NCBI GenBank assembly: GCA_006212045.1 | Contig: PZPK01000005.1 | Location: 62,001-126,000, forward strand | Direction of reading: 5' to 3' | DNA: 64,000 nt | DNA from: Oleiphilus sp. | GTDB lineage: Bacteria; Pseudomonadota; Gammaproteobacteria; Pseudomonadales; Oleiphilaceae | Part shown: positions 20,292 to 31,194 of the stretch, in pieces | Numbering within the stretch: position 1 is the stretch's first letter | Layout: each line of letters opens with the position of its first letter | Notes under the pieces: generated by a model | Seen by the model: only the letters and a program-made list of their open reading frames with translations | Told to the model about the DNA's origin: nothing | Database searches by the model: none | Made by a program: the position numbers and the translations under genes

Positions 20292-20912
20292 CTAACCGGT
20301 TTCTTTATTGAGAGCCGCCAGTCGCATTAAATCTTCCGGGTAATCGACGTCCTCGGTCGCGCCGCCCAGATCCAGCACCTGATGCGCTTGCGACCTAATC
20401 AGGTCCTGAGCACCACGCGCACCCTTCAGGCGTGTCAAATCAGCAAAGTATCTCTTGGGAAAATACACCGGCACCCCTGCCGTGTCAGGCCCGGACGCAT
20501 GCGGATAACGCGTGGCAACAATCTGCTCGCGGTCCCCTTCAATGACAGACACCATCCTAAGCAGATCCTGACAAGTGACCATTGGCTGGTCCCCCAACAG
20601 CACCAACACCCCCGAAGAGTGAGCAGCACTGGAGACGATTCCGGTTATGCCTGCGGCCAATGAGGCCGACATCCCCTGCTCCCAAAGTGCAACAGGTACG
20701 ATCCGGCATGCGGATAGCGTCAGCCTATCGTGCGTTTCTATCAGATCCCGATGTGCACCAAGCGCCAGCCAGGGCTTGTATCCGGCCTCAAGCACCGCAT
20801 CAATCACATGCTGTAACATCGGAAGCCCCCTGAAGCTTGCCAACTGCTTGGGCGACCCGAAACGCGTCGCTGCTCCGGCAGCCAGTATCAGTATCTGCAG
20901 GTCTTTCACCAC
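20292..20912 (-). CDS. MobA/MocA-like nucleotidyltransferase
   Basis: A 206-residue NTP-transferase of the MobA/MocA group, which couples a nucleotide to molybdopterin or a related cofactor. The N-terminal loop LAAGAATRFGSPKQ is the nucleotide-binding signature, and LLGDQPMV holds the metal-binding Asp. Similarity to CTP:molybdopterin cytidylyltransferase is strongest in these two motifs. No molybdoenzyme gene is in the window, so the exact substrate is open. The frame begins GTG-GTG (20912 or 20909); GGGAG upstream fits the second GTG slightly better. Confidence 0.82.
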   Translation of the reverse strand: MVKDLQILILAAGAATRFGSPKQLASFRGLPMLQHVIDAVLEAGYKPWLALGAHRDLIETHDRLTLSACRIVPVALWEQGMSASLAAGITGIVSSAAHSSGVLVLLGDQPMVTCQDLLRMVSVIEGDREQIVATRYPHASGPDTAGVPVYFPKRYFADLTRLKGARGAQDLIRSQAHQVLDLGGATEDVDYPEDLMRLAALNKETG

Positions 20913-21052
20913 GGCTCCCGTTGCAAAAAAATATAAGACGCATCAAATGACAACTATAATGCCAAAGCAATCAGCGCTAGAATAGCGGGCTTTTTGCAAA
21001 ATCCGACGGTTTTGCCAACCAATTTACAGTAGCCGAGACAAACACGATCCTT

Positions 21053-23194
21053 ATGCAAGTAGAAACACCTCTCTTCTCCTACCCGAAATATTGGGCCGAA
21101 TGCTATGGAACGGCACCGTTCTTACCGATGTCCCGGGAGGAAATGGATCAACTCGGCTGGGATAGCTGTGATGTCATTATCGTATGTGGTGATGCCTATG
21201 TGGACCACCCCAGTTTCGGCATGGCCGTCATAGGCCGGTTACTTGAGTCGCAAGGTTTTCGGGTCGGTATTATTGCGCAACCGAACTGGACGTCGAAAGA
21301 CGCGTTTCAGGCCCTGGGTAAACCGAACCTGTTTTTTGCGGTTTCTGCCGGCAACATGGATTCCATGATCAATCGTTACACCTCCGATTTGAAGATTCGT
21401 CATGACGATGCCTATACACCTGGCAACGTTGGCGGTAAGCGTCCAGACCGAGCAGTCACCGTATACAGCCAGCGGTGCCGGGAAGCCTTCAAGGATGTAC
21501 CCGTCATCATCGGCGGGATAGAAGCCAGCCTGCGCCGTATGGCGCATTATGATTACTGGTCAGACAAGGTGAAACGATCAGTTTTGCTGGATTCAAAAGC
21601 CGATCTTCTGCTTTACGGCAATGCCGAACGTGCCATCGCCGAAGTTGCACACCGCATCGCCCGCGGTGAACACCCAAAAGAAATGCACAATATCAGAGGC
21701 ACCGCCATTGTGCTCAATGCGCTGCCCGAAGACTGGAATGAAAAAGATTCGACACGTCTGGACCGTCCGGGAAGGATTGAACCGCACACCAACCCCTACG
21801 TGGATACCCGAACTGAGTCTCCGGGTGCTCCCTGCAGCACATCAGGGCCCGCACAAGAAACGATCAGCGAAACACAGGTCGTAAAAATATTGCCGGTTAA
21901 GGGACGCCCCAAACAATACATTCGCCTGCCGTCGTTTGAAAAAGTATCGAAAGACCCTGTGCTTTATGCACATGCTTCACGCGTACTGCATTTGGAAACC
22001 AATCCGGCAAATGCCCAGGTGCTGGTGCAACCTCATGGCGATCGCCATGTTTGGATCAATCCACCGCCGATTCCCCTGAGCACCGAAGAACTGGACAGCG
22101 TCTTCGAAAAAAACTACCAAAGGGTACCCCATCCGGCCTATGGTGACGCCAAGATACCGGCCTACGAAATGATCCGTTTTTCCGTCAACATTATGCGCGG
22201 CTGTTTTGGTGGCTGCTCCTTCTGTTCCATTACCGAACACGAAGGCCGGGTGATTCAAAGCCGTTCGGAAGAATCCATTATCAAGGAAATCGAAACGATT
22301 CGGGACAAAACCCCCGGATTCACCGGCACTATTTCCGATCTGGGTGGCCCCACAGCCAACATGTACCAACTGAATTGCAAATCAGAAGAGATACATGCCA
22401 GATGCAAACGTCTGTCCTGTGTTTATCCCGGAATTTGCAAAAGCCTGGAAACCGATCATTCTCCAACTACGCAACTTTATCGTCGGGCGAGAGCTTTACC
22501 GGGCATCAAGCGCATTTTTGTGGCTTCCGGGCTGCGCTATGACCTTGCGGTTGAAGACCCTGAATACGTAAAGGAGTTGGTCACACATCATGTTGGCGGA
22601 TATCTGAAGATCGCACCCGAACATACCGAAGGCGGCCCGCTGTCAAAAATGATGAAGCCGGGCATGGACACCTACTATCGCTTCAAGGAAATGTTCGAAA
22701 AGTTCTCCGAACAGGCTGGCAAGAAACAGTACCTGATTCCGTATTTTATCGCGGCACATCCGGGCACCCGTGACGAGGATATGCTGAATCTCGCCCTCTG
22801 GCTTAAACAGAATGGCTTTCGGGCCGATCAGGTGCAGAATTTCTATCCCTCACCCATGGCCAGCGCGACTGCGATGTACCACAGTGAGAAAGATCCCCTG
22901 CATCGCATCGATTACAAATCCAGTGAAGTCCCGATTCCCAAGGGCATCCGGCAACGTCGATTGCATAAAGCGTTTCTGCGTTACCACGACCCGGACAACT
23001 GGCCGCTTTTGAGAGATGCGCTCAAGGCGATGGGTAAAGCACATCTGATCGGGTATGGGAAGAAACACCTTATTCCTCCGACACAGCCAAAGAAGCCGTC
23101 GCGCAACGTCAAGAAATCAAGTGCTACATCCAAGATGCGCAAAGGGCGTTTTCACACGCAACACACCGGATTGCCACCCCGCAAACAGTCTTGA
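21053..23194 (+). CDS. ygiQ: YgiQ family radical SAM protein
   Basis: A 713-residue member of the YgiQ (UPF0313) family. An N-terminal domain (DUF3362-type family architecture, beginning [12 protein letters not shown]) precedes a radical SAM core with Cys384, Cys388 and Cys391 in the CxxxCxxC motif that binds the 4Fe-4S cluster. The C-terminus is a basic lysine-rich tail. The reaction is not established for the family. A typical gammaproteobacterial start with the conserved [18 protein letters not shown] region supports the chosen ATG. The gene appears monocistronic. Confidence 0.95.
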   Translation: MQVETPLFSYPKYWAECYGTAPFLPMSREEMDQLGWDSCDVIIVCGDAYVDHPSFGMAVIGRLLESQGFRVGIIAQPNWTSKDAFQALGKPNLFFAVSAGNMDSMINRYTSDLKIRHDDAYTPGNVGGKRPDRAVTVYSQRCREAFKDVPVIIGGIEASLRRMAHYDYWSDKVKRSVLLDSKADLLLYGNAERAIAEVAHRIARGEHPKEMHNIRGTAIVLNALPEDWNEKDSTRLDRPGRIEPHTNPYVDTRTESPGAPCSTSGPAQETISETQVVKILPVKGRPKQYIRLPSFEKVSKDPVLYAHASRVLHLETNPANAQVLVQPHGDRHVWINPPPIPLSTEELDSVFEKNYQRVPHPAYGDAKIPAYEMIRFSVNIMRGCFGGCSFCSITEHEGRVIQSRSEESIIKEIETIRDKTPGFTGTISDLGGPTANMYQLNCKSEEIHARCKRLSCVYPGICKSLETDHSPTTQLYRRARALPGIKRIFVASGLRYDLAVEDPEYVKELVTHHVGGYLKIAPEHTEGGPLSKMMKPGMDTYYRFKEMFEKFSEQAGKKQYLIPYFIAAHPGTRDEDMLNLALWLKQNGFRADQVQNFYPSPMASATAMYHSEKDPLHRIDYKSSEVPIPKGIRQRRLHKAFLRYHDPDNWPLLRDALKAMGKAHLIGYGKKHLIPPTQPKKPSRNVKKSSATSKMRKGRFHTQHTGLPPRKQS

Positions 23195-23377
23195 ACAATG
23201 GACCACCGGAGAATACACCCCGGTGTACAAACCCCCGGCACGCCCCTATAATGCCGCGCCAGCGTCCGGCTGGCTCGGCTGAACGTTCAAAACAACAAAC
23301 ACAAAATTGCCGTCTATAACGGGCACACATTTAATCGCACATTGCATAGCAAGTAGTTGCAGGAGTAAACCAACACC

Positions 23378-24946
23378 GTGTTTGAATTAAACGCCAGCAA
23401 ACAACTCAGTATCAAAAACGATATTCTGTCCGGTCTGACCGTGGCACTCGCGCTTGTTCCGGAAGCCGTGGCATTTGCCTTTGTCGCGGGCGTGGAACCT
23501 CTGGTGGGTCTTTATGCCGCATTTCTGGTGGGACTGATTACGGCATCAATCGGTGGGCGGCCGGGAATGATTTCCGGAGCGACCGGTGCATTGGCCGTTG
23601 TGATGGTATCACTGGTCGCTAATCACGGCGTTCAGTATCTGTTTGCGACTGTCGTTTTGATGGGCGTGCTGCAAATCGCGGCCGGTCTGTTCAAACTGGG
23701 AAAATTTATTCGCATGGTGCCACACCCGGTGATGCTCGGCTTCGTCAACGGACTTGCGATTGTGATTATGCTGGCGCAGCTGAGCCAGTTTGGCACCAAT
23801 GACGGAAGCCCCGGATGGCTTCAGGGGACAGGGCTCGAAGGCTCAATTATCGATATTGCCTGGTTAAGTGGTAAAGAGCTTTACATAATGCTGGCGCTGG
23901 TTGCCTTCACGATGGCAATCATTCATTTTCTACCCAAACTGACCAAAGCCATTCCTTCATCTCTGGCGGCAATTCTGATCGTCTCGCTGGCAGTCGTTTT
24001 TCTGGATCTGGATACCAGAGTTGTGGGTGACGTCGCTTCCATTGCCGGTTCATTGCCAAGTTTTGCGATACCTTCAGTACCGATGAATCTGGAAACCCTG
24101 AGCATCATTTTCCCCTATGCAGTCATACTCGCCACAATCGGTCTGATAGAGTCGCTGCTGACGCTCAGCCTCATCGATGAAATTACACAAACCCACGGTA
24201 AAGGCAATCGCGAGTGCGTTGGTCAGGGCGTCGCCAATACGGTGACCGGATTCTTTGGTGGCATGGGCGGCTGTGCCATGATCGGGCAAAGCATGATCAA
24301 CGTTAATTCAGGTGGTCGAGGACGGTTGTCCGGCATTTCAGCGGCGCTGTTTCTATTGTGCTTTATTCTTTTCACCTCCTCACTGATCGAACAAATCCCG
24401 GTTGCGGCGCTTGTCGGTGTGATGTTTATCGTGGTGATCGGCACCTTTGAGTGGTCCAGCTTTCGTATCATTCGAAAGATCCCGCGCTCCGATGCCTTCG
24501 TTCTGGTGTTGGTTTCCGGCGTTACCGTCGCGACCGACCTGGCCGTTGCGGTTGTCGTGGGTGTCATCGTGGCGGCTCTCGTCTTTGCATGGGAACATGC
24601 CAAGCATGTCATTGTTGAAAAACGGGATGATGAGGGAGGCTCAACACTATACTCCGTTGACGGCCCTCTTTTCTTTGGTTCAACGGCAAGCTTCCTGGAA
24701 CAGTTTAACGTGCAGGGTGACCAGGATGATGTGATTATCGACTTTGGCCGATCTCGCGTTTGCGACCATTCCGGCATTGAAGCAATCGACACTCTTGCTG
24801 AACGATATCTGAATGCGAACAAAAAACTTCACCTGCGACACCTGAGCCCGGAATGTCATCTGCTCCTTAAAAAAGCGGGCAGCGCAGTCGAGGTGAATCG
24901 AGGCGAAGATCCTTCCTACCATATTGCGTCAGATCAACTAGACTAA
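23378..24946 (+). CDS. SulP/SLC26 family inorganic anion transporter
   Basis: A 522-residue inner-membrane transporter. Multiple hydrophobic helices fill residues about 15-400, including [20 protein letters not shown], the SulP signature near the first helix. A cytoplasmic STAS domain follows (about 420-515, with [15 protein letters not shown]). SulP proteins move sulfate, bicarbonate or organic anions, usually with Na+ or H+; the substrate cannot be told here. No carbonic anhydrase gene is adjacent. The start is GTG at 23378 with AGGAG 12 bases upstream. Confidence 0.93.
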   Translation: MFELNASKQLSIKNDILSGLTVALALVPEAVAFAFVAGVEPLVGLYAAFLVGLITASIGGRPGMISGATGALAVVMVSLVANHGVQYLFATVVLMGVLQIAAGLFKLGKFIRMVPHPVMLGFVNGLAIVIMLAQLSQFGTNDGSPGWLQGTGLEGSIIDIAWLSGKELYIMLALVAFTMAIIHFLPKLTKAIPSSLAAILIVSLAVVFLDLDTRVVGDVASIAGSLPSFAIPSVPMNLETLSIIFPYAVILATIGLIESLLTLSLIDEITQTHGKGNRECVGQGVANTVTGFFGGMGGCAMIGQSMINVNSGGRGRLSGISAALFLLCFILFTSSLIEQIPVAALVGVMFIVVIGTFEWSSFRIIRKIPRSDAFVLVLVSGVTVATDLAVAVVVGVIVAALVFAWEHAKHVIVEKRDDEGGSTLYSVDGPLFFGSTASFLEQFNVQGDQDDVIIDFGRSRVCDHSGIEAIDTLAERYLNANKKLHLRHLSPECHLLLKKAGSAVEVNRGEDPSYHIASDQLD

Positions 24947-24953
24947 AAGCTAT

Positions 24954-24985
24954 ATGACATTGCAGCTCGCTTGCTGCATTGTCAT
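24954..24985. repeat. Imperfect inverted repeat after the SulP gene
   Basis: A 13-bp stem (24954-24966 with 24973-24985) with one T-T mismatch and loop TCGCTT, eight bases after the SulP stop. No T-tract follows on the plus strand. It may end SulP transcription weakly or stabilise the 3' end. An ATG at 24954 lies inside the stem, one reason to reject that codon as a start for the next gene. Confidence 0.7.
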
Positions 24986-25058
24986 CACAATTAAAAAAAC
25001 CCGTGTTAGACTTAATTATGTTGGCAGTAAAATTTTTCTTACGTCGGAGAGTCTTCGT

Positions 25059-25868
25059 ATGAGTAAAGATAAACTTGGATTAGACAAGGTTGTAAATCGC
25101 ATCAATAAGGAGTTTGAAAAAACATCGGGACAGTTCGACAAACTGGTCAGCGATGCTTTTAAGCAACTCGATAATCTGCAATCACAAATACATGAGCCCA
25201 TTAAAAAAATCATGGAAGACATGGATAAAATCCGTGATCGCGAAATAAACCGTTTCCAGTCCGAGTTCGACAAGCGCATGCAGGAGTTCAGCGATTTGCA
25301 GGCTCAATTGCTTGAAAAACTGGGCATGGAAAAACAGAAAGCCAAGAAAGCTGCCGTAAAAAAACCTGCGGCCAAAAAAGCGGCTCCGAAAAAAGCGGCG
25401 CCTAAAAAAGCTGCCAGCAAGACAGCCGCCAAACCGGTTGCAAAGAAAGCGCCTGCCAGAAAGGCTCCCGCGAAAAAAGCGCCAGCCAGGAAAGCACCTG
25501 TGAAAACAGCGGCGAAAAAACCGGCCGCTACCAAAACAGCCGTTAAAAAAGCACCGGTCGCGAAGAAGCCAGCCACCAAAAAACCCGCGGCACCCAAAAA
25601 AGCAGCGCCCAAAGCAGCCGCTAAACCGGCCGCAAAAACAGGCGCAAGCAAAGCTGCTGTGAAACCGGCCCCAAAAACTCCGGCGAATGAACTGACAAAA
25701 CTAACGGGCGTTGGTCCGGCTCTCGCTAAAAAGCTTAACGGCGCGGGAATCAAAACGCTTAAACAGGTAGCAAGCCCGAGTGAAGAAGATAAAAAAGCGC
25801 TCAAGGCATTTGAAAAAGTAAAAGGATTTGAAACCTGGTCTGCAAAAGCCCAGTCGCTGTCAAAATAG
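25059..25868 (+). CDS. Histone-H1-like Lys/Ala-rich protein with helix-hairpin-helix domain
   Basis: A 269-residue protein in three parts. The N-terminal helical region (about residues 1-95) resembles phasin or coiled-coil segments. A strongly basic tail of repeated AKKA/APKKA/PAKK units (about 96-205) looks like eukaryotic histone H1 and like AlgP or PhaF. The C-terminal helix-hairpin-helix domain has LTGVGPALAKKLNGAG (about 213-265). The basic repeats should bind DNA or coat polymer granules; the terminal domain suggests DNA binding. The start ATG at 25059 has CGGAGAG upstream and avoids the hairpin at 24954. It ends at a strong terminator. Confidence 0.8.
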   Translation: MSKDKLGLDKVVNRINKEFEKTSGQFDKLVSDAFKQLDNLQSQIHEPIKKIMEDMDKIRDREINRFQSEFDKRMQEFSDLQAQLLEKLGMEKQKAKKAAVKKPAAKKAAPKKAAPKKAASKTAAKPVAKKAPARKAPAKKAPARKAPVKTAAKKPAATKTAVKKAPVAKKPATKKPAAPKKAAPKAAAKPAAKTGASKAAVKPAPKTPANELTKLTGVGPALAKKLNGAGIKTLKQVASPSEEDKKALKAFEKVKGFETWSAKAQSLSK

Positions 25869-25886
25869 TCCGAAACTTCTCGAAGT

Positions 25887-25930
25887 GGCTATTGTGGTAA
25901 ATTGCTACCGCAATAGCCCTGAGTTTTTTA
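25887..25930 (+). terminator. Rho-independent terminator of the H1-like gene
   Basis: A 13-bp stem (25887-25899 with 25906-25918) around the loop AATTGC, followed a few bases later by six T residues (25924-25929). It begins 18 bases after the stop codon. Confidence 0.88.
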
Positions 25931-26100
25931 ATCCGTGTAAAAATGCGTAAGCAAACCACCCTATCCCCAAACATAAAGATACATATCTCATACCTAGCCT
26001 GAATTTAAAACTAAACGATCTATCTCTACACTGATCCTATAACTCTAATGAATTGAAGAGTGGCATTAAGCAGCTACTCACTTTTGAGACGATAGGACTA

Positions 26101-28017
26101 ATGTTGCCGAAACGTTTATTGAAACTTTCACTACGTGGAATAGTTCCGGGCCTTTTTGTGGTTCCTTTTGCCAGCGCAGAAGGGCTAACGCTGATTAATT
26201 CAACGTCCGCAGAATTCCTCCAGGCCGCATGTGCCGGCATGTCGACCACTATTTTCGGCATGCTTTGCTTTTTCCTTTATCGCCTGAATAAAAAGCTGCA
26301 GAAAAACCTGAAAGAAAATGAAGCCACAGAGCTGATGATGACCAAGCTGAGCAGTGCCATCACCAACAGCGGCGCCAGCATTATCATTACCAATCAGGAA
26401 GGTCTGATTGAGTACGTCAATCAGAAGTTTTGCAAGACAACCGGCTATCTGCATCATGATGTGATCGGACAACCCGTTGAAATCCTCCGCACGCAAGACG
26501 AAAAAGGCTCCCAAAACGAAAACTCCAGAACACTCCAGAAAGGCTGCCTCAAACCCGTATGGGAAGGTGAGCTGATGCTGCGGAAAAAGAACCGGTCAAA
26601 CTACTGGAATGCGGTCACAGTATCGGCGGTCTATGACAAGTCGAAGTGCATTACCAATTATGTCATTTCAGCCATCGACATCACGGCCCTGAAGTCAGCC
26701 AATCAAAAAATGGAAAACCTTGCCCTGTTCGACTCCCTGACGGGGCTCGCAAATCGTCGCTTGTTTACCGATCGGCTCAATGTCTCGATACGCAATGCAC
26801 AGCGCCATAAAAAAGTGACGGCGCTGTTCTTTCTCGACCTCGACCAGTTCAAGCGGATTAATGACACACTGGGGCACCAGGCGGGTGATGAGCTGCTTCT
26901 CATTGTCGCAGAGCGTCTCAAGGCCTGCGTCAGAGATCAGGATACAGTGGCGCGTCTCGGCGGAGATGAGTTCACCATCCTGTTGAACGATATTGTTGAA
27001 CTCGACAAAATTGGCAGCATCGCCGAGCACGTGCTGCAGTCCCTGAAAAAACCGATACGCCTCGGCAAGCATGAAGTAATTATCTCTACCAGCATCGGTA
27101 TTACCCTGGCACCCAACGACAGTACCGAAGCCGAAGCCTTGATGAAGAACGCTGACCTGGCGTTGTATATGGCCAAGGACAATGGCCGTGATTGTTATCA
27201 CTTCTTTACCGAAGACCTGAACACCCGCGCCAACAAGCTTCTCGAAATTGAAAATGAGCTGCGTCAGGCGATCGCAAATGAAGACTTCTACCTGCATTAC
27301 CAACCCCAAATCAACCTGAAAACAGGCGAGATTGCGAGTGTCGAAGCGCTGATTCGCTGGCACCATCCGACCAAGGGTGAAATTTCTCCTGCCGACTTCA
27401 TTCCGGTCGCCGAAGAGACTGGCCTGATCGTGCCTATCGGAGAATGGGTCATGCGACAGGCATGTCGGGAAATCCAGCAACTGTATGAACGTACCGGAAA
27501 ACACCTGCGCGTTGCGGTTAACCTGTCCCCTCGCCAGTTCAATGACCTGAAACTGGTCGACACAGTAGCCAGTGCGTTGGCGGACAGCGGCCTGTATGCA
27601 GAGAAACTGGAAATTGAAGTGACTGAAAGTATGCTAATGCACGACATCAATGCGGTGATCGAACAACTCAACCGTATCAAGTCGACCGGCTCTACCATCA
27701 CGATTGATGATTTCGGTTCCGGTTATTCCTCATTGAGTTACCTACGCAGCTTGCCGGTGGATATTCTGAAAATCGATCAGGAGTTCGTCACCGATATTCC
27801 TGAAGACCTGAGTGCGATGGAAATTGCCTCTGCTGTCATTGCGGTTGCGCACAAACTCAATCTGAAAGTGGTCGCAGAAGGCGTCGAAAACATCGACCAA
27901 CGCGACTTCCTGGTAATTAACGGCTGTGACTATGCCCAGGGTTACTTCTTCAGTCGCCCCTTGAGCTACGAAGGCCTCTACGAATTTTTCCTCGAAGAAC
28001 AACAAGCCACCGCATAG
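26101..28017 (+). CDS. PAS-GGDEF-EAL c-di-GMP cyclase/phosphodiesterase
   Basis: A 638-residue membrane signalling protein. One or two hydrophobic segments (about residues 8-27 and 37-60) precede a PAS domain (about 75-195). The GGDEF domain has an intact GGDEF motif and, five residues before it, the inhibitory site RDQD. The EAL domain has EALIRW, NLSPRQF, EVTESML, DDFGSGYSS and KIDQEF, all consistent with an active phosphodiesterase. Both synthesis and breakdown of c-di-GMP are thus possible; the balance is unknown. The start is ATG at 26101 (AGGA nearby); a TTG at 26053 would add 16 residues with no ribosome-binding site. Confidence 0.92.
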   Translation: MLPKRLLKLSLRGIVPGLFVVPFASAEGLTLINSTSAEFLQAACAGMSTTIFGMLCFFLYRLNKKLQKNLKENEATELMMTKLSSAITNSGASIIITNQEGLIEYVNQKFCKTTGYLHHDVIGQPVEILRTQDEKGSQNENSRTLQKGCLKPVWEGELMLRKKNRSNYWNAVTVSAVYDKSKCITNYVISAIDITALKSANQKMENLALFDSLTGLANRRLFTDRLNVSIRNAQRHKKVTALFFLDLDQFKRINDTLGHQAGDELLLIVAERLKACVRDQDTVARLGGDEFTILLNDIVELDKIGSIAEHVLQSLKKPIRLGKHEVIISTSIGITLAPNDSTEAEALMKNADLALYMAKDNGRDCYHFFTEDLNTRANKLLEIENELRQAIANEDFYLHYQPQINLKTGEIASVEALIRWHHPTKGEISPADFIPVAEETGLIVPIGEWVMRQACREIQQLYERTGKHLRVAVNLSPRQFNDLKLVDTVASALADSGLYAEKLEIEVTESMLMHDINAVIEQLNRIKSTGSTITIDDFGSGYSSLSYLRSLPVDILKIDQEFVTDIPEDLSAMEIASAVIAVAHKLNLKVVAEGVENIDQRDFLVINGCDYAQGYFFSRPLSYEGLYEFFLEEQQATA

Positions 28018-28187
28018 AATCCCCTCTTCTTAATTTGGCGGGCTGCAAGGCCTGCCTGAATTGTGAACTGTCTGTAAACCTTTACTACCGATGTGAACCA
28101 CGCAACATTCTGGCATTAACTACTCCCTGTTACACAGGATTACATGGCGTATAATTTAGCTACGATATGTAAACGGGAGTAAGCCTG

Positions 28188-28778
28188 ATGCTTGAAATGA
28201 CTATCTTCGCTTTGGAAAGCCTGACAGTATTTCTGGTCGCGTTGTTGTTTCTGAGATTGCGCCAGCTTGCGTCAGCAACGAATCACACCCTGATTGATTC
28301 ACAGGTAGCCGCAGATGCATTTCCCTTGGTCGATGAACCGATTCTGGTAGAGACACCAACCACCGAAGATTACGAACAGAAAATGCACTGTCTCAAGTTG
28401 GCACAGGCGTTTACCGGTAACCAGATGCTGGATATCAAACGTGCATTTCCTCTGCAGCCCGCTGCGCAACCCGAATGGTTGCGGCAGGCCGTCAGCCTTT
28501 ACCTGATAGGCGCCATTGATTTCATCGGCAAGCAACACGACTGCCAGAACAGCAGCCGAAAAGAGCTCATCGAAATCGTATTGAAATCCAACCTCAAAAT
28601 TAATCGCGACAAAGCCAAAGCCTTTTTTGTAGAAGCGGTGTGTCGCGAACCCAAAAGTGATAATGACAACATGGTGATTGCCGGCGCTATCGCAGCCAAA
28701 TCATGGTTGGAAAATCAACTGGTGCCTGAAAACGTCAGACTGGCGAATCGGGTACAGGACTGGGGTATCGTTGCCTGA
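28188..28778 (+). CDS. Uncharacterised membrane-anchored protein
   Basis: A 196-residue protein I do not recognise. Residues about 5-25 form one hydrophobic helix followed by a positively charged stretch (RLRQ), so the rest should lie in the cytoplasm. The remainder is mixed helical, with no conserved motif that I can name. A good ribosome-binding site (GGGAG) precedes the ATG. Upstream, TACGATATGTAAAC and nearby AT-rich sequence may hold a promoter. It ends at a terminator shared in space with the convergent hisF gene. Codon use looks like that of its neighbours. Confidence 0.75.
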   Translation: MLEMTIFALESLTVFLVALLFLRLRQLASATNHTLIDSQVAADAFPLVDEPILVETPTTEDYEQKMHCLKLAQAFTGNQMLDIKRAFPLQPAAQPEWLRQAVSLYLIGAIDFIGKQHDCQNSSRKELIEIVLKSNLKINRDKAKAFFVEAVCREPKSDNDNMVIAGAIAAKSWLENQLVPENVRLANRVQDWGIVA

Positions 28779-28820
28779 ACAGACGCATTAGATAACTTAA
28801 AAAGGTCTGAGGCAAATAGC

Positions 28821-28864
28821 GCCGCTGCACTCCATGTCACTATGGAACAGCGGCTTTTTCTTTT
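28821..28864 (+). terminator. Terminator after the 28188-28778 gene
   Basis: Arms GCCGCTG (28821-28827) and CAGCGGC (28848-28854), with an inner TCCAT/ATGGA pairing, are followed by TTTTTCTTTT. No T-tract lies on the minus-strand side, so its clear use is for the rightward gene rather than for hisF. Confidence 0.88.
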
Positions 28865-28869
28865 CTGCG

Positions 28870-29646
28870 CTAAAGGCGCATTTCAATGCCCTGCGCTTGC
28901 ATAAAGCGCTTCGCCTCAGGAATTGTATACTCACCAAAGTGAAAGATACTGGCGGCAAGAACGGCGTCGGCGCCGCCTTGCGTCACACCATCTGCCAGGT
29001 GCTGCAGGTTACCAACGCCGCCTGAGGCAATTACAGGAATGGACACGGCGTCACTGATCGCCTTGGTCACACCGAGATCAAAACCGTTCTTCATGCCGTC
29101 GCGATCCATGCTGGTCAGCAGAATCTCACCCGCACCCAGCTGCATCATTTTGACGGCCCATTCTACGGCATCAATCCCGGTTGGTTTGCGGCCACCATGG
29201 GTAAAAATTTCCCAGCGTGCAATCGCATCTTCAGGAGCCGATACGCATTTGGCATCGATCGCAACAACAATGCACTGACTTCCGAATCTGGCTGCTGCTT
29301 CGCCTACGAAATCAGGATTAAACACCGCGGCGGTGTTAATACTGACCTTATCAGCCCCGGCATTCAGCATATCGCGTATATCCTGAACTTTTCGAATACC
29401 GCCACCTACGGTCAAAGGAATGAAGACTTCACTGGCCATCTTTTCGACCGTATGAATGGTGGTATCCCGCTCTTCATGGCTGGCCGTAATATCGAGAAAC
29501 GTCACTTCATCGGCGCCCTGCTCGTCATATTTTTTGGCCACTTCAACAGGATCTCCGGCATCGCGAATATCGACAAACTGTACGCCTTTGACAACCCGGC
29601 CCTGATCCACATCGAGACAGGGAATAATTCGTTTGGCTAAACCCAT
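28870..29646 (-). CDS. hisF: Imidazole glycerol phosphate synthase cyclase subunit
   Basis: A 258-residue (beta/alpha)8 barrel that, with HisH, turns PRFAR and ammonia into imidazole glycerol phosphate and AICAR, linking histidine and purine synthesis. Conserved segments are [15 protein letters not shown] with the catalytic Asp and LTVGGGIR; the second catalytic Asp is in IVVAIDAK. It is the last gene of the hisBHAF group and is convergent with the 28188 gene. No hisI/hisE follows, as in the split Pseudomonas arrangement. Confidence 0.97.
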   Translation of the reverse strand: MGLAKRIIPCLDVDQGRVVKGVQFVDIRDAGDPVEVAKKYDEQGADEVTFLDITASHEERDTTIHTVEKMASEVFIPLTVGGGIRKVQDIRDMLNAGADKVSINTAAVFNPDFVGEAAARFGSQCIVVAIDAKCVSAPEDAIARWEIFTHGGRKPTGIDAVEWAVKMMQLGAGEILLTSMDRDGMKNGFDLGVTKAISDAVSIPVIASGGVGNLQHLADGVTQGGADAVLAASIFHFGEYTIPEAKRFMQAQGIEMRL

Positions 29647-29666
29647 CGTTGCTATCCTTCAGGTGG

Positions 29667-30407
29667 CTACATTGCCAGACCGGCATCACAGTAATGCTGG
29701 GCCTTGGCAAGATCCAGCGTGCCTTCATAAATCGCACGCCCGGTAATGGCTCCCTGAATGCCCTTGTCGGCCTGAGCCTTGAGCGCAACGATATCTTCCA
29801 TATTGGTAATTCCGCCCGAGGCAATCACCGGAATGGAGGAGGCCTGGGCCAGACGGACCGTGGCCTCGACATTGACACCCTGCATCATGCCATCCCGTGC
29901 AATATCGGTATAAACGATTGCCGATACGCCTGCCGCATCAAATTGCTTCGCCAGGTCTGTTGCTTCAATGTCAGAAACTTCTGCCCAGCCATCCGTTGCC
30001 ACCTTGCCGTCTTTCGCATCCAGACCAACGATAATATGGTCGGCAAAAGCCTGACAGGCTTCCACCACAAATTCCGGCTCCTTGACCGCCTTGGTCCCAA
30101 TAATCACGTAATCAACCCCGGCTTTCAGATAAGCCTCGATGGTATCCAGACTTCGGATTCCACCACCGATCTGCAAGGGGAAATTCGGGAAACGCCTGGC
30201 AATCTGGTTGACGATCTCACCGTTCACTGGCGCACCTTCAAAGGCGCCATTCAGATCCACCAGATGCAAACGTCTGGCACCTGCGTCAAACCAGCGCCCG
30301 GCTACCTCGACCGGATCATCCGAGAAAACTGTCGAATCTTCCATACGGCCCTGTCGCAGGCGAACACATTTACCATCTTTCAAATCGATTGCCGGAATTA
30401 CTAACAT
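29667..30407 (-). CDS. hisA: ProFAR isomerase
   Basis: A 246-residue (beta/alpha)8 barrel that isomerises ProFAR to PRFAR in histidine synthesis. The N-terminus [15 protein letters not shown] holds catalytic Asp8, and the segment [13 protein letters not shown] holds the second Asp near residue 128. It has the same fold as the neighbouring HisF. It lies 49 bases after hisH and 20 before hisF, so it should be within one operon. Confidence 0.97.
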   Translation of the reverse strand: MLVIPAIDLKDGKCVRLRQGRMEDSTVFSDDPVEVAGRWFDAGARRLHLVDLNGAFEGAPVNGEIVNQIARRFPNFPLQIGGGIRSLDTIEAYLKAGVDYVIIGTKAVKEPEFVVEACQAFADHIIVGLDAKDGKVATDGWAEVSDIEATDLAKQFDAAGVSAIVYTDIARDGMMQGVNVEATVRLAQASSIPVIASGGITNMEDIVALKAQADKGIQGAITGRAIYEGTLDLAKAQHYCDAGLAM

Positions 30408-30456
30408 TGTTCTCTCTTCTATCCTGGATTCTCAAATAAGACTTTCTGACACAGTG

Positions 30457-31095
30457 CTATTCTGTGCCGTCCCATTGACTGAAATTTTTAAGCAACTGCA
30501 GACCCGCATGCTGGCTTTTTTCAGGATGAAACTGCACAGCAAAAATATTCTTCTTTGCCACCGCCGCCGCGATGGCATAACCGTATTGTGTACTTCCAAT
30601 GGCGGCTGGCACATCACCAGACACATAGTAGCTATGTACAAAGTAGAATCGGGAACCATTTTCGATGCCTTGCCACATCGGGTGAGGACGCGCCTGTTGC
30701 ACCTGATTCCATCCCATATGCGGCACTTTGAGGCGCTCATTGCCTTCATGCAAATCATCCCCAAAGTACTCGACCTCGCCGTCAAACAGTCCCATGCAAT
30801 CGACGCCATCATTTTCCTGACTGTGCTGCATCATCGCCTGCATGCCAACACAAATACCCAATACCGGCTTTTCCAGCACCAGTTCTTGCACCAGCGAATC
30901 AAAACCAAGACGTCGAATCTCTGCCATGCAATCCCGAATCGCCCCAACACCGGGCAGAACAACCCGGTCGGCGGATCGGATCTGTGCGGCATCGGAGGTC
31001 ACCAGGACGCGGGTACCAGACGCAACGTGCTCGATTGCTTTGGAAACGGAATGCAGATTTCCCATCCCGTAATCAATGATGGCAATAGTATTCAT
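30457..31095 (-). CDS. hisH: Imidazole glycerol phosphate synthase glutaminase subunit
   Basis: A 212-residue class I glutamine amidotransferase that feeds ammonia to HisF. The nucleophile Cys82 sits in LGICVGMQ, and the His-Glu pair in FHPEKS completes the triad. The DYGMGN N-terminus is typical. It lies between hisB and hisA in the usual pseudomonad order. Confidence 0.96.
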   Translation of the reverse strand: MNTIAIIDYGMGNLHSVSKAIEHVASGTRVLVTSDAAQIRSADRVVLPGVGAIRDCMAEIRRLGFDSLVQELVLEKPVLGICVGMQAMMQHSQENDGVDCMGLFDGEVEYFGDDLHEGNERLKVPHMGWNQVQQARPHPMWQGIENGSRFYFVHSYYVSGDVPAAIGSTQYGYAIAAAVAKKNIFAVQFHPEKSQHAGLQLLKNFSQWDGTE

Positions 31096-31194
31096 GACAA
31101 TTGGCTTTTCTCTATTTGACTGGACTACTGTTGGCTGAAAACAGGTCTACCCATCTGCTTATTTACAGACTACCTGCGAAGCAAACGCGCAACG

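Noticed and set aside
25320-25680. Repeated short DNA units that look like a repeat array
   Set aside because: They are in-frame Lys/Ala/Pro codons of the H1-like protein, with no constant spacer length; not a CRISPR array.
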